Notes: a model not told the origin generated them from the sequence alone. Counted from the first letter of the stretch, positions 1-10,054 are shown. The stretch: 64,000 bases of DNA from Pontiella sulfatireligans (GCF_900890705.1 NZ_CAAHFH010000002.1:1-64000), one strand, 5' to 3'. Translations and numbers: made by a program.

Positions 1-36
1 CCCTTCCACCCCTCCCCCAATCCAAAGGATTCCCCC

Positions 37-1296
37 ATGGCGGATAAGCACAGTGCACCCGAATGCTCCTTCTGCGGAAAGAGCGAGAAAGAAGTCAAGC
101 GACTGATTGCCGGCCCCGGCGTATTCATTTGCGATGAATGCGTGGGCCTGTGCGACGCCCTGCTTGGACACCAGACAGACGACCATCCGGAGGAGCCGAC
201 CTCCTCGCAGGAAATCGGCATGCTTGCCCCCCACGAGGTAAAGATGAAGCTCGACGAGTATGTCATAGGCCAAGACATGGCTAAAAAGGTGCTCGCCGTG
301 GCTGTGCACAACCACTACAAACGAATGTTTGCAAAACTCGACGAAGACGGCGTTGAAATCGACAAGAGCAACGTCCTGCTCATCGGCCCCACCGGCAGCG
401 GCAAAACCCTGCTGGCCAAAACGCTCGCGCGTTCCCTGAACGTTCCGTATGCCATCACCGACGCCACCACGGTCACCGAGGCCGGCTATGTGGGCGAAGA
501 CGTGGAAAACATTTTGCTGCAGCTGCTGCAGGCCGCCGACTACGACGTAGAGCGCGCCCAGCGCGGCATCATCTACATTGACGAAATCGACAAAATCGGC
601 CGTCGCACCGACAACGCTTCACTCACCCGCGACGTTTCCGGCGAAGGCGTGCAGCAGGCGTTGCTGAAAATCATCGAAGGCACCGTCGCCCGCGTTCCCC
701 CGAAGGGCGGACGCAAGCACCCACAGCAGGAATACCTGGAAATCGACACCTCCGACATTCTCTTTATCTGCGGTGGCGCATTTGTCGGCATCGAAGACAT
801 CATCAAGAGACGCGTCGACAAAAAATCGATCGGCTTCGGCACAACAGAAAAGACAGATCAGGAGCTCTCCCCCAACTTCGTCACCATGAACGTAGAGTCC
901 GAAGACCTCTTGGGCTTTGGTCTGATCCCCGAATTCATCGGCCGCCTTCCGGTGGTTACGATGCTTCAGGAACTGACCGAAGAAGAGCTTGTGCATATCC
1001 TGACCGAGCCGAAAAACGCCATGGTCAAACAGTACAAAAAGCTGCTCGCCATGGACGGCGTCGAACTCGAATTCAAACCGGACGCCCTCAAGTCGCTGGC
1101 CAGCATGGCCATCAAGCGCAAGACCGGCGCCCGCGGGCTGCGTGCGATCATCGAACATCTCATGCTCGACGTAATGTACGAAATCCCGATGCGCGACGAC
1201 GTCACCCACTGCACCATCACACGCGACATGGTCGAGCACGGCCTGCATCCGCTTGAAGGCTTAACGATCATCGAGCCCGAAAAGAAATCGGCATAG
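37..1296 (+). CDS. clpX: ATP-dependent Clp protease ATP-binding subunit ClpX
   Basis: ClpX is the AAA+ unfoldase that recognises tagged proteins, unfolds them with ATP and threads them into the ClpP chamber in the cytoplasm. The 419-residue length is normal. The N-terminal zinc-binding domain has its four cysteines at residues 10, 13, 32 and 35. Walker A (GPTGSGKT) is at 117-124, the pore loop GYVGED near 150 and Walker B ([10 protein letters not shown]) near 178-187. An IGF loop (KSIGFG) of the kind that docks on ClpP is present near residue 270. The ATG is preceded by AAAGGA at good spacing. clpP is not visible and would lie upstream of the window if it is linked. The gene looks intact and the identification is secure. 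Confidence 0.97.
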   Translation: MADKHSAPECSFCGKSEKEVKRLIAGPGVFICDECVGLCDALLGHQTDDHPEEPTSSQEIGMLAPHEVKMKLDEYVIGQDMAKKVLAVAVHNHYKRMFAKLDEDGVEIDKSNVLLIGPTGSGKTLLAKTLARSLNVPYAITDATTVTEAGYVGEDVENILLQLLQAADYDVERAQRGIIYIDEIDKIGRRTDNASLTRDVSGEGVQQALLKIIEGTVARVPPKGGRKHPQQEYLEIDTSDILFICGGAFVGIEDIIKRRVDKKSIGFGTTEKTDQELSPNFVTMNVESEDLLGFGLIPEFIGRLPVVTMLQELTEEELVHILTEPKNAMVKQYKKLLAMDGVELEFKPDALKSLASMAIKRKTGARGLRAIIEHLMLDVMYEIPMRDDVTHCTITRDMVEHGLHPLEGLTIIEPEKKSA

Positions 1297-1520
1297 GCAG
1301 ACGCACGGCCCCGCCTTGACTCATCACAACATTACCGCTCCTCCCACACGCATTTAAGCGGAGGGGGGAATTTCGCGGTCAACCGCTCTTTGCCACGCCT
1401 GTGCAAGCATGGTAACCCATGCGAAGTGCTGGGGCCAACTCAATGAAGCACCCCCGGGACGACGATTGTGACAAGGAGCTTGTTTGGAGTTTAGAAATTA
1501 GAACTTAGGATTTTTCCAAT
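1297..1520 (+). other. Intergenic region clpX-tadA with small hairpins
   Basis: No gene is seen in these 224 bases. The stretch has several short inverted repeats. The clearest is a 6 bp perfect stem with a TAAC loop at about 1409-1424 (GCATGG/CCATGC), followed by GTGCT pairing with AGCAC around 1427-1452. A G-rich run near 1362 could belong to a weak clpX terminator. It could be a structured leader of tadA or a small RNA, but I recognise no known RNA family. Confidence 0.3.
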
Positions 1521-2057
1521 ATGGATAACTTTTCCCCCGATATCCTATTCATGCGAATGGCGCTGCGCGAGGCCGAGGCCGCCGCCGCCGAAGGCGAGGT
1601 GCCCTGCGGTGCTGTCATCGTTCGCGACGGCGAAGTGCTCGGCAAAGCGCACAACCAAACCGAAACGCTCAACGACCCCACCGCCCACGCCGAAATCCTC
1701 GCCATCACCCAGGCCGCCCAGGCCGTCGGCAACTGGCGTCTCAACGGCGCGGTGATGTACGTCACCAAAGAGCCCTGTCCCATGTGCGCCGGCGCGCTCG
1801 TCCTCGCCCGCATTCAAAAAGTCGTCTGGGGCATGACCGACCCTGTCCGAGGCGGCGCCATCTCCAAATTCCAGATCCTCAACACCGCCGACCTCAACCA
1901 CGCCGTCGAAATCGAAACCGGCTTGATGGAAGACGACTGCAAAGCCGTTATGCAGGACTTCTTTCAAAACATTCGCCAAGCGTCCAAAGACCGCAAACGG
2001 CATGCCCGTCAGGACGACACAGGGGTCGCCCCGCCACACGACAAATTCGATCGGTAA
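1521..2057 (+). CDS. tadA: tRNA-specific adenosine-34 deaminase TadA
   Basis: TadA converts A34 to inosine in the anticodon of tRNA-Arg(ACG). The zinc deaminase signature is complete: His56-Ala-Glu58 (HAEIL), where Glu58 is the proton shuttle, and the PCPMC motif with Cys86 and Cys89. At 178 residues it is slightly longer than the usual 150-165, with a polar tail rich in Lys, Arg and Asp. The ATG at 1521 begins the conserved helix region (MRMALREAEAAAAEGEVPCGAV). The upstream ribosome-binding site is weak (TTAGGATT). It lies downstream of clpX on the same strand with a 224 bp gap, and the convergent tRNA-Ser begins 30 bp after its stop. Confidence 0.95.
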   Translation: MDNFSPDILFMRMALREAEAAAAEGEVPCGAVIVRDGEVLGKAHNQTETLNDPTAHAEILAITQAAQAVGNWRLNGAVMYVTKEPCPMCAGALVLARIQKVVWGMTDPVRGGAISKFQILNTADLNHAVEIETGLMEDDCKAVMQDFFQNIRQASKDRKRHARQDDTGVAPPHDKFDR

Positions 2058-2087
2058 GTACGCCAGCCTGCGCGGTAAAGCGAAAAA

Positions 2088-2175
2088 TGGCGGAGGAAGG
2101 GAGATTCGAACTCCCGAGACATTGCTGCCCACACGATTTCGAATCGCGCGCCTTCAACCACTCAGCCATTCCTCC
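2088..2175 (-). tRNA. tRNA-Ser (anticodon CGA), CCA encoded
   Basis: Read on the minus strand, this 88-nt sequence folds as a class II tRNA. The acceptor stem pairs GGAGGAA with TTCCTCC, followed by discriminator G and an encoded CCA (2088-2090). The anticodon stem CGCGA/TCGTG closes the loop TTCGAAA, giving anticodon CGA, which reads UCG serine codons. A long variable arm of about 16 nt fits tRNA-Ser. The T arm is GGGAG-TTCGAAT-CTCCC. It converges on tadA. Confidence 0.95.
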
Positions 2176-2626
2176 GTTATCGCGGACCGGCAGCGCGAAG
2201 GCTGCCATTGCGAAAGAGCGGAAAAAGTAGATTTTAATCCCGCTGCGGGCAAGCCCTTTCTTACCTAGATTCAAATGCGAGGCGCCTCAGACCAAATGCG
2301 CGGCAGCATATGGGGCAAACCGCGGGCTAGAGCATTTAACGGTTGAGGGGGCGGTAGAGCCAGAGCTCAGCTGCGAAGCAGCGTGGATCCGGCTGTGGTT
2401 GCCGGATCTACGGGCTACGCTCTAAGTTCAGGCATTACTATCTATGGCATCTCAAACGTGACCTACTCCAGAGCATTTGCCAATGGGAACGCCGGACGGA
2501 CGTTGCGGCGAATTCTCACACGAAGTCACAAAGCCACAGAGAAAACACCTTGGTGGCGTTGTGTCTTCAGTAAGCGAAGCGAGCGGGTGTGAAATATGTC
2601 CTATGATATTTTTTTTGCTGCCTGCT
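2176..2626. other. Intergenic region with hairpins and a palindromic repeat
   Basis: No convincing gene lies here. Around 2371-2408 there is a run of hairpins: GCTGC-GAA-GCAGC and then a perfect 8 bp stem GATCCGGC/GCCGGATC with a 7 nt loop. At about 2520-2573 is an imperfect inverted repeat of the type 'GAAGTCACAAAGCCAC ... GTGGCGTTGTGTCTTC', resembling the longer palindrome at 26945-27025. Short ATG-initiated frames in this stretch show no protein-like composition. Confidence 0.4.
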
Positions 2627-4171
2627 CTAGGTTGCGCGGATAAGGACGACGCCGTTGGGCTGAACGCGGGTGGCAAAGGTGTTCTCGAAAACACCGACAT
2701 CTTTCTGGCGCCAAAGGTCGCGGATGGTTTTCGGACCCCGCAGGCCGGCCCCTTTCCAGTTCAGCTCAACAACGGCGGGTTCGGCATTGAGATTAAACAG
2801 CCCAACGGCCTTTCCTCCGTCGGCGAGGTCTTTGACGATGATCTCGTTGCCATCGGCGGCGCGGACCGATTTTCCGGACACGGCGACGGCATCCTGATGC
2901 ACGTCCAGCACTTCGGCATTGGTCAGTAGGTTAAGCGTGAATGCGTCCAGCGTATCGATTGGGCAGCCGATCAGCAGCGGGCACGCCCAGAGGATCCAAA
3001 GGGAGATGTGGGCGTATTGCTCGTCTGCGGTCAGATTGGTTGGCGCGAGTTCTCCCTCGTGGCTAGTGCTCACATCGCCTACCACGAGCATGTCGGCATC
3101 GGGGAAATGTCCGGGGCCGCCGCGGACGCCTTCTTCGATCCAGGTGCGGTGCAACTCCCATTGCTCGCGCAAGTTCAGATGGGGGCCTTTCTGGTCCCAC
3201 CGGTCCTTAAGGTCACCGGCCGTTCGCCAGCAGTTGACTTCCCGGCCGTAAAGTTCGGCATGCTCCAGCGGCGCCGTATTGGACAGCGAATAAACAATGT
3301 CGCGCCCGCAGCTTTTAAGAGCGTCCGCCATTCGCAGCGTGCTCTCCGGATCGTTGGGTTTCCAGTCATACTTTAAATAATCAATGCCCCATTCCGCCCA
3401 TTGCGCCGCGTCGTTTTCGTCAAAGACATATGCCCCAACGCGCTGAAATGCTTTTTTCTCAGGCATTTTTGCGGGAGCCATGACTGCTGCATTCCACTGG
3501 CCGTTCGAGTCGTCGCTGGAGCCTCCGATGCGCCCGGCATAGGTTGTGATCCAGGGAGAGGAATAGATCCCTGTTTTCAAACCCATCGCGTGAATTTCAT
3601 CGCACACCTTCCCGATATCAGAAAAGGCGGAGGGGTCGGGCTGGATGGCATTGTATTTTCCACCGCGCCGTCCCTGCCATGCGTCGTCGATGTTGACGTA
3701 GGACCAGCCGTGGTTGATCAATCCCTTGTCCACCATGGCACGGGCGGAAGCGAGCACCTTATCCTGATCCACGAGCACCTTCCAGCAGTTCCAGGAGTTC
3801 CACCCCATCGGGGGCGTCAGGCAAATCGTGCCGCCCACCACGACAGTGAATTTTTTTTCGGCTTCACCGTGCGCATTCTTCGCGCGCAGCACAACCGGAT
3901 GCTCGCGATGGGAACGGTCGGCGATGGCGCCGCTGATGATGCCGGACGCCGCATTAAGTTGCAGGCCCTCCGGCAATCCCTCGGCCGAAAAATGGAGAGG
4001 GCGCTCCCCTGTGGCAGGAATGGTATAGAGGAAGGGCGAACCCATTCGTACACCAAACACCGACGCCCCGTTGATGCGAGGGAACAGCGGTTCCGGCGGA
4101 GTCAGAATATATTTCCCTGTTCCGCACTCCGGTTCATAGATTGTGTTGATTGCATTTGCCATAGCACCCAC
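2627..4171 (-). CDS. GH27 alpha-galactosidase with N-terminal Ig-like domain
   Basis: This is a predicted family GH27 alpha-galactosidase, a retaining enzyme that removes alpha-linked galactose. The first ~115 residues match the 'putative Ig' region often attached to such enzymes (INGASVFGVR, then YTIPATGERPLHFSAEGLP). The GH27 barrel begins at LTPPMGWNSWNCW near residue 119. The nucleophile is Asp269 in YLKYDW and the likely acid/base is Asp320 in RTAGDLKDRW. The longest frame starts at a GTG (4171); an ATG at 4162 is equally possible, and neither has a strong ribosome-binding site. No signal peptide is visible, unlike the two GH27 paralogues at 27035 and 56641, so it may act in the cytoplasm or periplasm on imported oligosaccharides. 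The GH3 gene downstream is separated by a repeat-bearing gap, or the two form separate units. Confidence 0.85.
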   Translation of the reverse strand: MGAMANAINTIYEPECGTGKYILTPPEPLFPRINGASVFGVRMGSPFLYTIPATGERPLHFSAEGLPEGLQLNAASGIISGAIADRSHREHPVVLRAKNAHGEAEKKFTVVVGGTICLTPPMGWNSWNCWKVLVDQDKVLASARAMVDKGLINHGWSYVNIDDAWQGRRGGKYNAIQPDPSAFSDIGKVCDEIHAMGLKTGIYSSPWITTYAGRIGGSSDDSNGQWNAAVMAPAKMPEKKAFQRVGAYVFDENDAAQWAEWGIDYLKYDWKPNDPESTLRMADALKSCGRDIVYSLSNTAPLEHAELYGREVNCWRTAGDLKDRWDQKGPHLNLREQWELHRTWIEEGVRGGPGHFPDADMLVVGDVSTSHEGELAPTNLTADEQYAHISLWILWACPLLIGCPIDTLDAFTLNLLTNAEVLDVHQDAVAVSGKSVRAADGNEIIVKDLADGGKAVGLFNLNAEPAVVELNWKGAGLRGPKTIRDLWRQKDVGVFENTFATRVQPNGVVLIRAT

Positions 4172-4406
4172 TTAACTTTGATAGCAAAGCATTTGATCCG
4201 CTGAGTGACTATATGTCTTTACGCAAAATACATACGCAATATGGTCATGCAAAGGTATGCGCCTCTTCCCCGACCCCATAGGCAAGCCAGCCAAAGCCTG
4301 ATAATTTATCGGGCATGGATACGAATGAAAATAATGGGTTGGGGCGTGCTTCTTATACGGATGAAGAACGCCGGGAGTTGATGCAGGAGTTTCACGCATC
4401 GGTTTA

Positions 4407-4544
4407 ACGCAGGAGGAAAAGCACCGAATCTTCCGGGCGATTGGATTAGTTGTTTTTCCTACATTCGTTGCTGATGACTTTCCGATGCACGGGACTGAGG
4501 TATCCGAAACCGCCAGCCTCACCATAAAAATTTACGTAGAACCC
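4407..4544. repeat. Dispersed intergenic repeat, copy A
   Basis: The segment 4453-4543 aligns without gaps to 37394-37484 (about seven mismatches by eye in 91 bp) and, more diverged, to 62683-62774. A preceding arm, 4407-4430, is partly complementary to 4450-4476, giving an inverted-repeat head (TTTTCCTACATTCGTTGC and its complement) and a unique tail ending TTACGTAGAACC. The rest of the 4172-4607 gap holds no supported gene. Confidence 0.75.
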
Positions 4545-4607
4545 AATATCGCCGGTTATTACAGCATTACAATCGTGACTTGCCTATATGCACAAAGCAC
4601 CAGAGCA

Positions 4608-6809
4608 TCAGGGCGCAGCAAACCACTGATCTTTTACAACATCCACCTCCAGCCCTAAGGGAAGATTTTCGCTGGAGGTCCCAACGTGGAGAACAAATTT
4701 GCCCGCCTCCAGCTTCCAGGCATTCCGAGAGATGTCATAGAAGCAAAGATCATTCCGCCGCAGATTAATAAACGCAACGGACGTCTGTCCCGGCTCGACC
4801 TGAACTTGAGTAAAGCCGCGCAATTCCCGTGGAGGCTGCTCCACGCTGCAAATTAAATCTTCCGCATAGAGCTGTACCGTACACATGCCGGAAATCTTGC
4901 CGGTATTTTTTACCGCAACATTCACCGACCATCCATCTTCGACCGGTTCAACCATGCCCTCTTGCAGCTCAAATGTTGTCCTGCTGAGTCCGAAGCCGAA
5001 GGGATAGCGCTGAGCAATGCCCTTTTCAATAAACCATCGATGACCACATAACAGCCCTTCTTTATATTCTGCATCAAACCCATGAACCTGCGGCCGGTCG
5101 GAACCATAGTTTTTGGCAGGAAGCTCACCAACAAGAATACGCTTTGCTGGCCATTCCACGCCCGCCCCTGCAACCGGCCAATCCTCTACCGAATTCCCGA
5201 ATACGCAGGGCAAACGGCCGACAAAATCGCCGTCACCGGTAAGCGCATCAACCACCGCGTACCCAAACGCCTGGCCGCCGTTCCAAACAACGGCAAACGC
5301 ATCCACCACCTCGTCCCAACCCGTCGTATCCACGCTGGTACCGCACTGCAGCAGAACCACCAGCTGATCGGAGCGCGCCGCCAATGCCCGAATTTCATCC
5401 GCCTGTGCTCCGGGCAACTGCGTACTCGAAAGATCGGCACCTTCCCCGCCGACGCCATCCTTCGCACAATAAACCACAAGTCCCGCGCGCAGATCATCAT
5501 CCGTCACATTCTCTACGGATTCACGGCAGGTCACTGCCTCCGCCCCCAACCGGGCCACAAACGCCTCCTTGATGCTCACGTTGCCAACGCCTTTATTCAC
5601 CCGGCCGGATCCCGTGCCCATGATCACCTTGTCGGCCGCCGGCCCGCAAAGGAGTGCCGTTTTCATATCTAGAACCGGAAGAAGCGTACGATCATTCTTG
5701 AGCAACACAATACTTTGACGCGCCACCTTCCGAGCTACCGCTTTATTTTCCGCCGTATCTACTCCGCCCGCAGGCAACGCATCGCCCAGCAGACCAACCC
5801 GCAGATAAAGCCGCAGCACATGACCGGCCATCCGATCGAGATTCTCTTCCGCAATCGTCCCATCTTTCACCAGCTTCAGCAGGTTGCCTTCACCATAAGC
5901 GTATTTGCAGAACCCGGTCGTCATATCCAAACCGGCTCGCACCGAAGCTTCCGCCCGATAAGCCGATCGCCAGTCCGTGAGAATAACTCCATCGAATCCC
6001 ACCTTGTCGCGCAGCAACGTCGTCAACAGATCATGATTTTCGGCAACGTGCGTTCCGGCATATAGATTATTGCCGGTCATCAGGCTCCACGCACCGGCAC
6101 GACGAATCGCCTGCTCGAACGGGTAGGCGTAGATTTCGCGCAGTACGCGCTCGTCCATTTTTGCGGAGGTGTAGTGCCGATAGGTTTCGCACTCGTTCGC
6201 CACAAAATGTTTGAGGTTCGCCCCGACGCCATAACGTTGCAACCCGCGCACATATCCGACGGCCATTTCTGCCGTAAGATAAGGATCCTCACCAAGATAT
6301 TCATAGTTCCGCCCGCCTCGCGGATCGCGCATCATGTTAATGCCGGGAGCCAACAGCACATGCTTTCCAAGCGCGCGCATTTCGCGTCCCATTACAGCGG
6401 CATATTCTTCTGCAAGTCCCCGATCCCAGCAGGCGGCCAGCGCCAAAGTACCGGGCAGCGCCGTTGTTCGTTCGATCGTATCGGCTCCGACCGTCACCAC
6501 TTCACCATCGCCCGTATTCTGCCATTTCCCATGCGTCGAAGTAAATATTTTGGGGTCGCGCAACAAACGGATGCCCACCGGCCCGTCGGCCAGTATCAAC
6601 GGCTGAATCCCCAAGCGTGGCACCCCGCCGGAAATAAATGCCCCGTAACAAATTTTAACCTTCTCTTCGATAGTCATCCGACCGAGCAGATCGGCCACCC
6701 GCGCGTCCTGGTCCAGCGCCGTATTGCGCCAGGGGTCCCCGTCCCCGGAAGCGGGCCCAACCAAGATTGCCAACAAAATACCAAGTCCGATTATATGTCT
6801 TTCACTCAT
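4608..6809 (-). CDS. GH3 family beta-glucosidase-like enzyme, secreted
   Basis: This is a predicted GH3 exo-acting beta-glycosidase, usually beta-glucosidase or beta-xylosidase. Residues 1-22 form a signal peptide (hydrophobic ILLAILVGPASG), so export is expected. The N-terminal barrel carries the family motifs LADGPVGIR, GPGINMMRDPRGGRNYEYLGEDP-type substrate loops (here LAPGINMMRDPRGGR), and NLKHFVANE. The nucleophile is Asp279 in GVILTDW. The second alpha/beta sandwich and a C-terminal fibronectin-III-like domain (VKNTGKISGMCTVQLY) complete the usual three-domain layout in 733 residues. The ATG at 6809 is preceded by GGAGAAGGG. Substrate cannot be assigned; the neighbouring GH27 and GH141-like genes suggest a role in a mixed glycan. 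Confidence 0.9.
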   Translation of the reverse strand: MSERHIIGLGILLAILVGPASGDGDPWRNTALDQDARVADLLGRMTIEEKVKICYGAFISGGVPRLGIQPLILADGPVGIRLLRDPKIFTSTHGKWQNTGDGEVVTVGADTIERTTALPGTLALAACWDRGLAEEYAAVMGREMRALGKHVLLAPGINMMRDPRGGRNYEYLGEDPYLTAEMAVGYVRGLQRYGVGANLKHFVANECETYRHYTSAKMDERVLREIYAYPFEQAIRRAGAWSLMTGNNLYAGTHVAENHDLLTTLLRDKVGFDGVILTDWRSAYRAEASVRAGLDMTTGFCKYAYGEGNLLKLVKDGTIAEENLDRMAGHVLRLYLRVGLLGDALPAGGVDTAENKAVARKVARQSIVLLKNDRTLLPVLDMKTALLCGPAADKVIMGTGSGRVNKGVGNVSIKEAFVARLGAEAVTCRESVENVTDDDLRAGLVVYCAKDGVGGEGADLSSTQLPGAQADEIRALAARSDQLVVLLQCGTSVDTTGWDEVVDAFAVVWNGGQAFGYAVVDALTGDGDFVGRLPCVFGNSVEDWPVAGAGVEWPAKRILVGELPAKNYGSDRPQVHGFDAEYKEGLLCGHRWFIEKGIAQRYPFGFGLSRTTFELQEGMVEPVEDGWSVNVAVKNTGKISGMCTVQLYAEDLICSVEQPPRELRGFTQVQVEPGQTSVAFINLRRNDLCFYDISRNAWKLEAGKFVLHVGTSSENLPLGLEVDVVKDQWFAAP

Positions 6810-7145
6810 TCTTTTCCCTTCTCCTGAATCATACTACGGTTATTGTTCAGCTTCCGGAATCGGCCATCGCCCCTGACAGCCTGATGGAAACTGCAAATAA
6901 TGAATGCATTTCTATTCCTGTACTTCTTTAAAATATCCGGGGGATTCACCCCGTTTGTTCTTTCAGAAAGGAACTACTCAAAGCGTACTCTGACACGCTG
7001 CCCCTTTCGACAGTCAGGCTCATCAGCCGAACACCGATGACGCCAGAAACATCACGACCCAATTATTTATTATTTTCACTCTCTGTCCTAACCATGAACT
7101 GCAGCGCAGCAGACATTTCACACCAGAATGCTCGCTGTATTCGGC
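6810..7145. other. Intergenic region; possible weak terminator
   Basis: No gene is seen. On the minus strand, around 6935-6955, a short stem CGGGG/CCCCG is followed by GATATTTTA, which could terminate the beta-helix gene upstream. The promoter of the GH3 gene should also lie here, but I cannot point to clear -35 and -10 boxes. Confidence 0.3.
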
Positions 7146-9902
7146 TCAGTAGTCACTCATCAAAATTTTGAACTCTGAAAAATTAAAATGCTGTCCGTCT
7201 GTCTTGCGCACCCGGACATATCTCCAGCGGCTGACGGGCATAATATCCGCGCACCAAGTGGTCTGAAAGGCGTACGGCGTGGCGTCTTGAAGTGCTATTA
7301 CACTCCAGCTCACATTGTCATTACTGGCCTCAACAACAAAATTTTTCCGGGAATCGGGCTGATCCTCATTCTGCCGGCCGATGATTTCGATACGGCTAAG
7401 GGGATAGGTCTTCAGAAGATCAACTGTATAACATGGCGAAGAATCTCCGGAACCAGAGGCCCAAATCGTATTTATATCCAGATCGACGGCCCTTTCCGCA
7501 CGAGTTGCCTCACTGTTCTCTGAACTGGAATACAGAATCGACCCCAGTGATACATTACGCTTCTCTTGCTGAGCGGGACGGGCAAGTGCATAGGTGTCAG
7601 GAATATTTGTATATGTACCAACAAGGCCGCTTCTGGCAACCACCCCTGCATCATACGACGTCCTATCATAGACAATACCGTTATCGGTTAGGAGCCCATA
7701 TACATTTTCATACATTTCCGTTGGAACATTCGCTATCACGTTGTTTTCCGCCAGAATATTCTGACTCCCCTTATCAAAATAGATTCCGGCAACGGTATAA
7801 TTACTGTTGGCATATGCATAGCGCTGAAACCCATTGATATAATTTTCGAAAAGACAGGATCCGGCACTCACATCCATTTGATTGCCTGTAGTATAAATTC
7901 CGCCACCATCGGAAAGCATCGCCAGTGCCCGCTCGATGCGGTTATATTCAATACGATTATCCTCTACCGGGGCATCATCATCCAACCCCCAACCCCAACC
8001 CCAGCTGACCGCTGAATAATTGACATTTGAGATGCTGTTGTGCGACACCGTATTGGAACGGCCACCGACGCCCCATATCGCCACAGCACCGTACATCTGC
8101 CGTCCAATATCTCTGAAATAATTCATGCTGATCTTATTCAAATCACAACTGTTCCCAATATTCGTGTAGAACATTGGCCTCCGTCCCTCGGAATAAATAG
8201 AGACAGCCCCATCTCCTATATCTACGAAGGCACAGCCTTCGATAACGGAACGGCATACCTTCTTGGAAAAATTTATCGCCGCTCCTCCCAGCCGGTAGAA
8301 GCTGCACCGGTAAAATTCAACCGCCTCGGCGTTGTCTACGTCGATTGCAGCCGGGACGGTCGCCGTCTCGTTGTTCCCGGTATAAAACGTCCCCGCCTGC
8401 ATATCGACAAAACCATTATTATCTATATCGCTATAAGTGGTGTCGGCAAAATGGATGCCTTCAAAAACAAGATTTCGAACGGGAGCCGAGCCCCCCTTAA
8501 TCGCAACAATGGTCGGGATTCTTCCTGCCACAACCGGTAATGAAGATGGAGTTTCGCCCTCACGAGGCACATATAAAAAGGCGCCGCCGTTCCATGCTGC
8601 ACGGATGAACTCCCCGCCCTGGTCTAGGTACGCACGATGGTTTTGTAACCAGAAAGATCCCTTAAACGCGTTGAAGTCCGGAACATCTGCCTTCCAGTAT
8701 GTATTCAGGCTTCCATCTGTAACCGCTCCAGCGGAGGCGTTAACATATGTTCCGCGAGTGAACGTTGACGATCCCACCGAAACAGGAATTCCGTCACTGA
8801 AAAGCTGGATCTCGGAAATATAATCCCAAGGATTGATCGATGTTCCCTTGAGAACATATCTGACGTACCGGGCCTGATAAGTTCCGCTATTAATATCCAG
8901 CAAACTGTTACTACGAACGGTTCGCACCACGTTGCTTTTCACAAAACTCCAGACCGACCCGTTGGTTGATACCAACAGGTCGTAGTAACTATCGCGAGAA
9001 GCCCCATAGAACCAGGCAATTTGAGTCTGGTTAATTGTTTTGACGGAGCCAAGGTCAAGCGTAATAAACGCGTCTTTCACAGAAAGCGGGTTCCTGTCCG
9101 CCATATTGGATCGATCTGGTTCTGCCAGCTCCAAGTAGACATAGTCGCCGTTTGTTTTCACACCAGAAACATGAACAATATGAGACATCCATTTATCCAG
9201 CACCTGAATTTCAGGAAGTTCTGGTTTAGAAAAATCAATGTCCACCCATTCACTTTTCGGAACTTGGATATGATGCTCGTATTGAGGATCAAACCGGATA
9301 TACAAGTTATCCGTATCAACGAAATACGCGCCCGATCGAACCGGATTGGTGTTTTCGAGACGCGCGAGACTGCAACGTTCCCCATTGATCCATAAATCCC
9401 TGTAGGGAAAGATAAAAGATTCATTGCTGAGATAAATGCTATCCTTCCATGGAGAAAACGACATATTCTTCAACACACCGCCGGAAATCACCGGACATTC
9501 GCCGTCTTTATTCTTCCAGATAACATTATATCCGTTTGCTCCGCTGTCCTGCTCACTAAACACAAGCGGAACAGATTGCTCATAACGCCCTCCAGCCAAG
9601 AGGACAACGATATCGCTTGCCATAAACGCATTTAAACTGCGCACCCTCGTCTTCGCTTCCTCAAGAGTTTGCAGCGGGAGCAGCCAGGAAACCCCGGAAT
9701 TGGCATTATCTCCGGAGGGGGAAACATACAAGGTTGTCGAGGTATCGAAATTATCGGAAAGAAGCACTGTGGCACTTACGGCCAGTATACCTGAAAGTCC
9801 GAACAAAAACGCCAACATTAACACCGAATTCATATACGGCCCTTTTCTTCTAGGCACAATACACTCGGCCCGCCAGTTGTGGTCTGTAATGACTTTACTC
9901 AT
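7146..9902 (-). CDS. Secreted beta-helix (GH141-like) protein with two F5/8-type C domains
   Basis: This is a large exported right-handed beta-helix protein of about 918 residues. The N-terminus has a long basic stretch followed by a hydrophobic segment (LMLAFLFGLSGILAVSA). The first helix turns carry LYVSPSGDNANSG, the opening motif of GH141-like enzymes, and the 'EQDSGANGYNVIWKN' turn. A galactose-binding/discoidin (F5/8 C) domain is inserted near residues 255-370 (ITLDLGSVKTINQTQIAWFYG ... RYVRYVLKG), and a second forms the C-terminus (AVDLDINTIWASGSG ... RWRYVRVRKT). Start 9902 was chosen because AGGAG lies 8 nt upstream; a longer frame begins at 9929. GH141 covers alpha-L-fucosidase and xylanase activities; activity here is unproven. 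Confidence 0.75.
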   Translation of the reverse strand: MSKVITDHNWRAECIVPRRKGPYMNSVLMLAFLFGLSGILAVSATVLLSDNFDTSTTLYVSPSGDNANSGVSWLLPLQTLEEAKTRVRSLNAFMASDIVVLLAGGRYEQSVPLVFSEQDSGANGYNVIWKNKDGECPVISGGVLKNMSFSPWKDSIYLSNESFIFPYRDLWINGERCSLARLENTNPVRSGAYFVDTDNLYIRFDPQYEHHIQVPKSEWVDIDFSKPELPEIQVLDKWMSHIVHVSGVKTNGDYVYLELAEPDRSNMADRNPLSVKDAFITLDLGSVKTINQTQIAWFYGASRDSYYDLLVSTNGSVWSFVKSNVVRTVRSNSLLDINSGTYQARYVRYVLKGTSINPWDYISEIQLFSDGIPVSVGSSTFTRGTYVNASAGAVTDGSLNTYWKADVPDFNAFKGSFWLQNHRAYLDQGGEFIRAAWNGGAFLYVPREGETPSSLPVVAGRIPTIVAIKGGSAPVRNLVFEGIHFADTTYSDIDNNGFVDMQAGTFYTGNNETATVPAAIDVDNAEAVEFYRCSFYRLGGAAINFSKKVCRSVIEGCAFVDIGDGAVSIYSEGRRPMFYTNIGNSCDLNKISMNYFRDIGRQMYGAVAIWGVGGRSNTVSHNSISNVNYSAVSWGWGWGLDDDAPVEDNRIEYNRIERALAMLSDGGGIYTTGNQMDVSAGSCLFENYINGFQRYAYANSNYTVAGIYFDKGSQNILAENNVIANVPTEMYENVYGLLTDNGIVYDRTSYDAGVVARSGLVGTYTNIPDTYALARPAQQEKRNVSLGSILYSSSENSEATRAERAVDLDINTIWASGSGDSSPCYTVDLLKTYPLSRIEIIGRQNEDQPDSRKNFVVEASNDNVSWSVIALQDATPYAFQTTWCADIMPVSRWRYVRVRKTDGQHFNFSEFKILMSDY

Positions 9903-10054
9903 ATTCGTCGCTCCTCTTCTTTCATACATTTTCCTTCTGAAAGATAACTGAAGGCTATCTATAGCCCAATAAGCTCAATGATGCTCACTGATGGCATAAT
10001 AACTTCCGAGCACCAAACCATCGGCTGCACAATCGGATGGTTAGCCCCGGGCGG

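Noticed and set aside
1395..1475. Signal recognition particle RNA between clpX and tadA
   Set aside because: The GGAA loop and AGCAGCC core of SRP RNA are absent.
4172..4525. Minus-strand frame of 117 codons
   Set aside because: It runs through the dispersed repeat A and has no protein-like pattern or ribosome-binding site.
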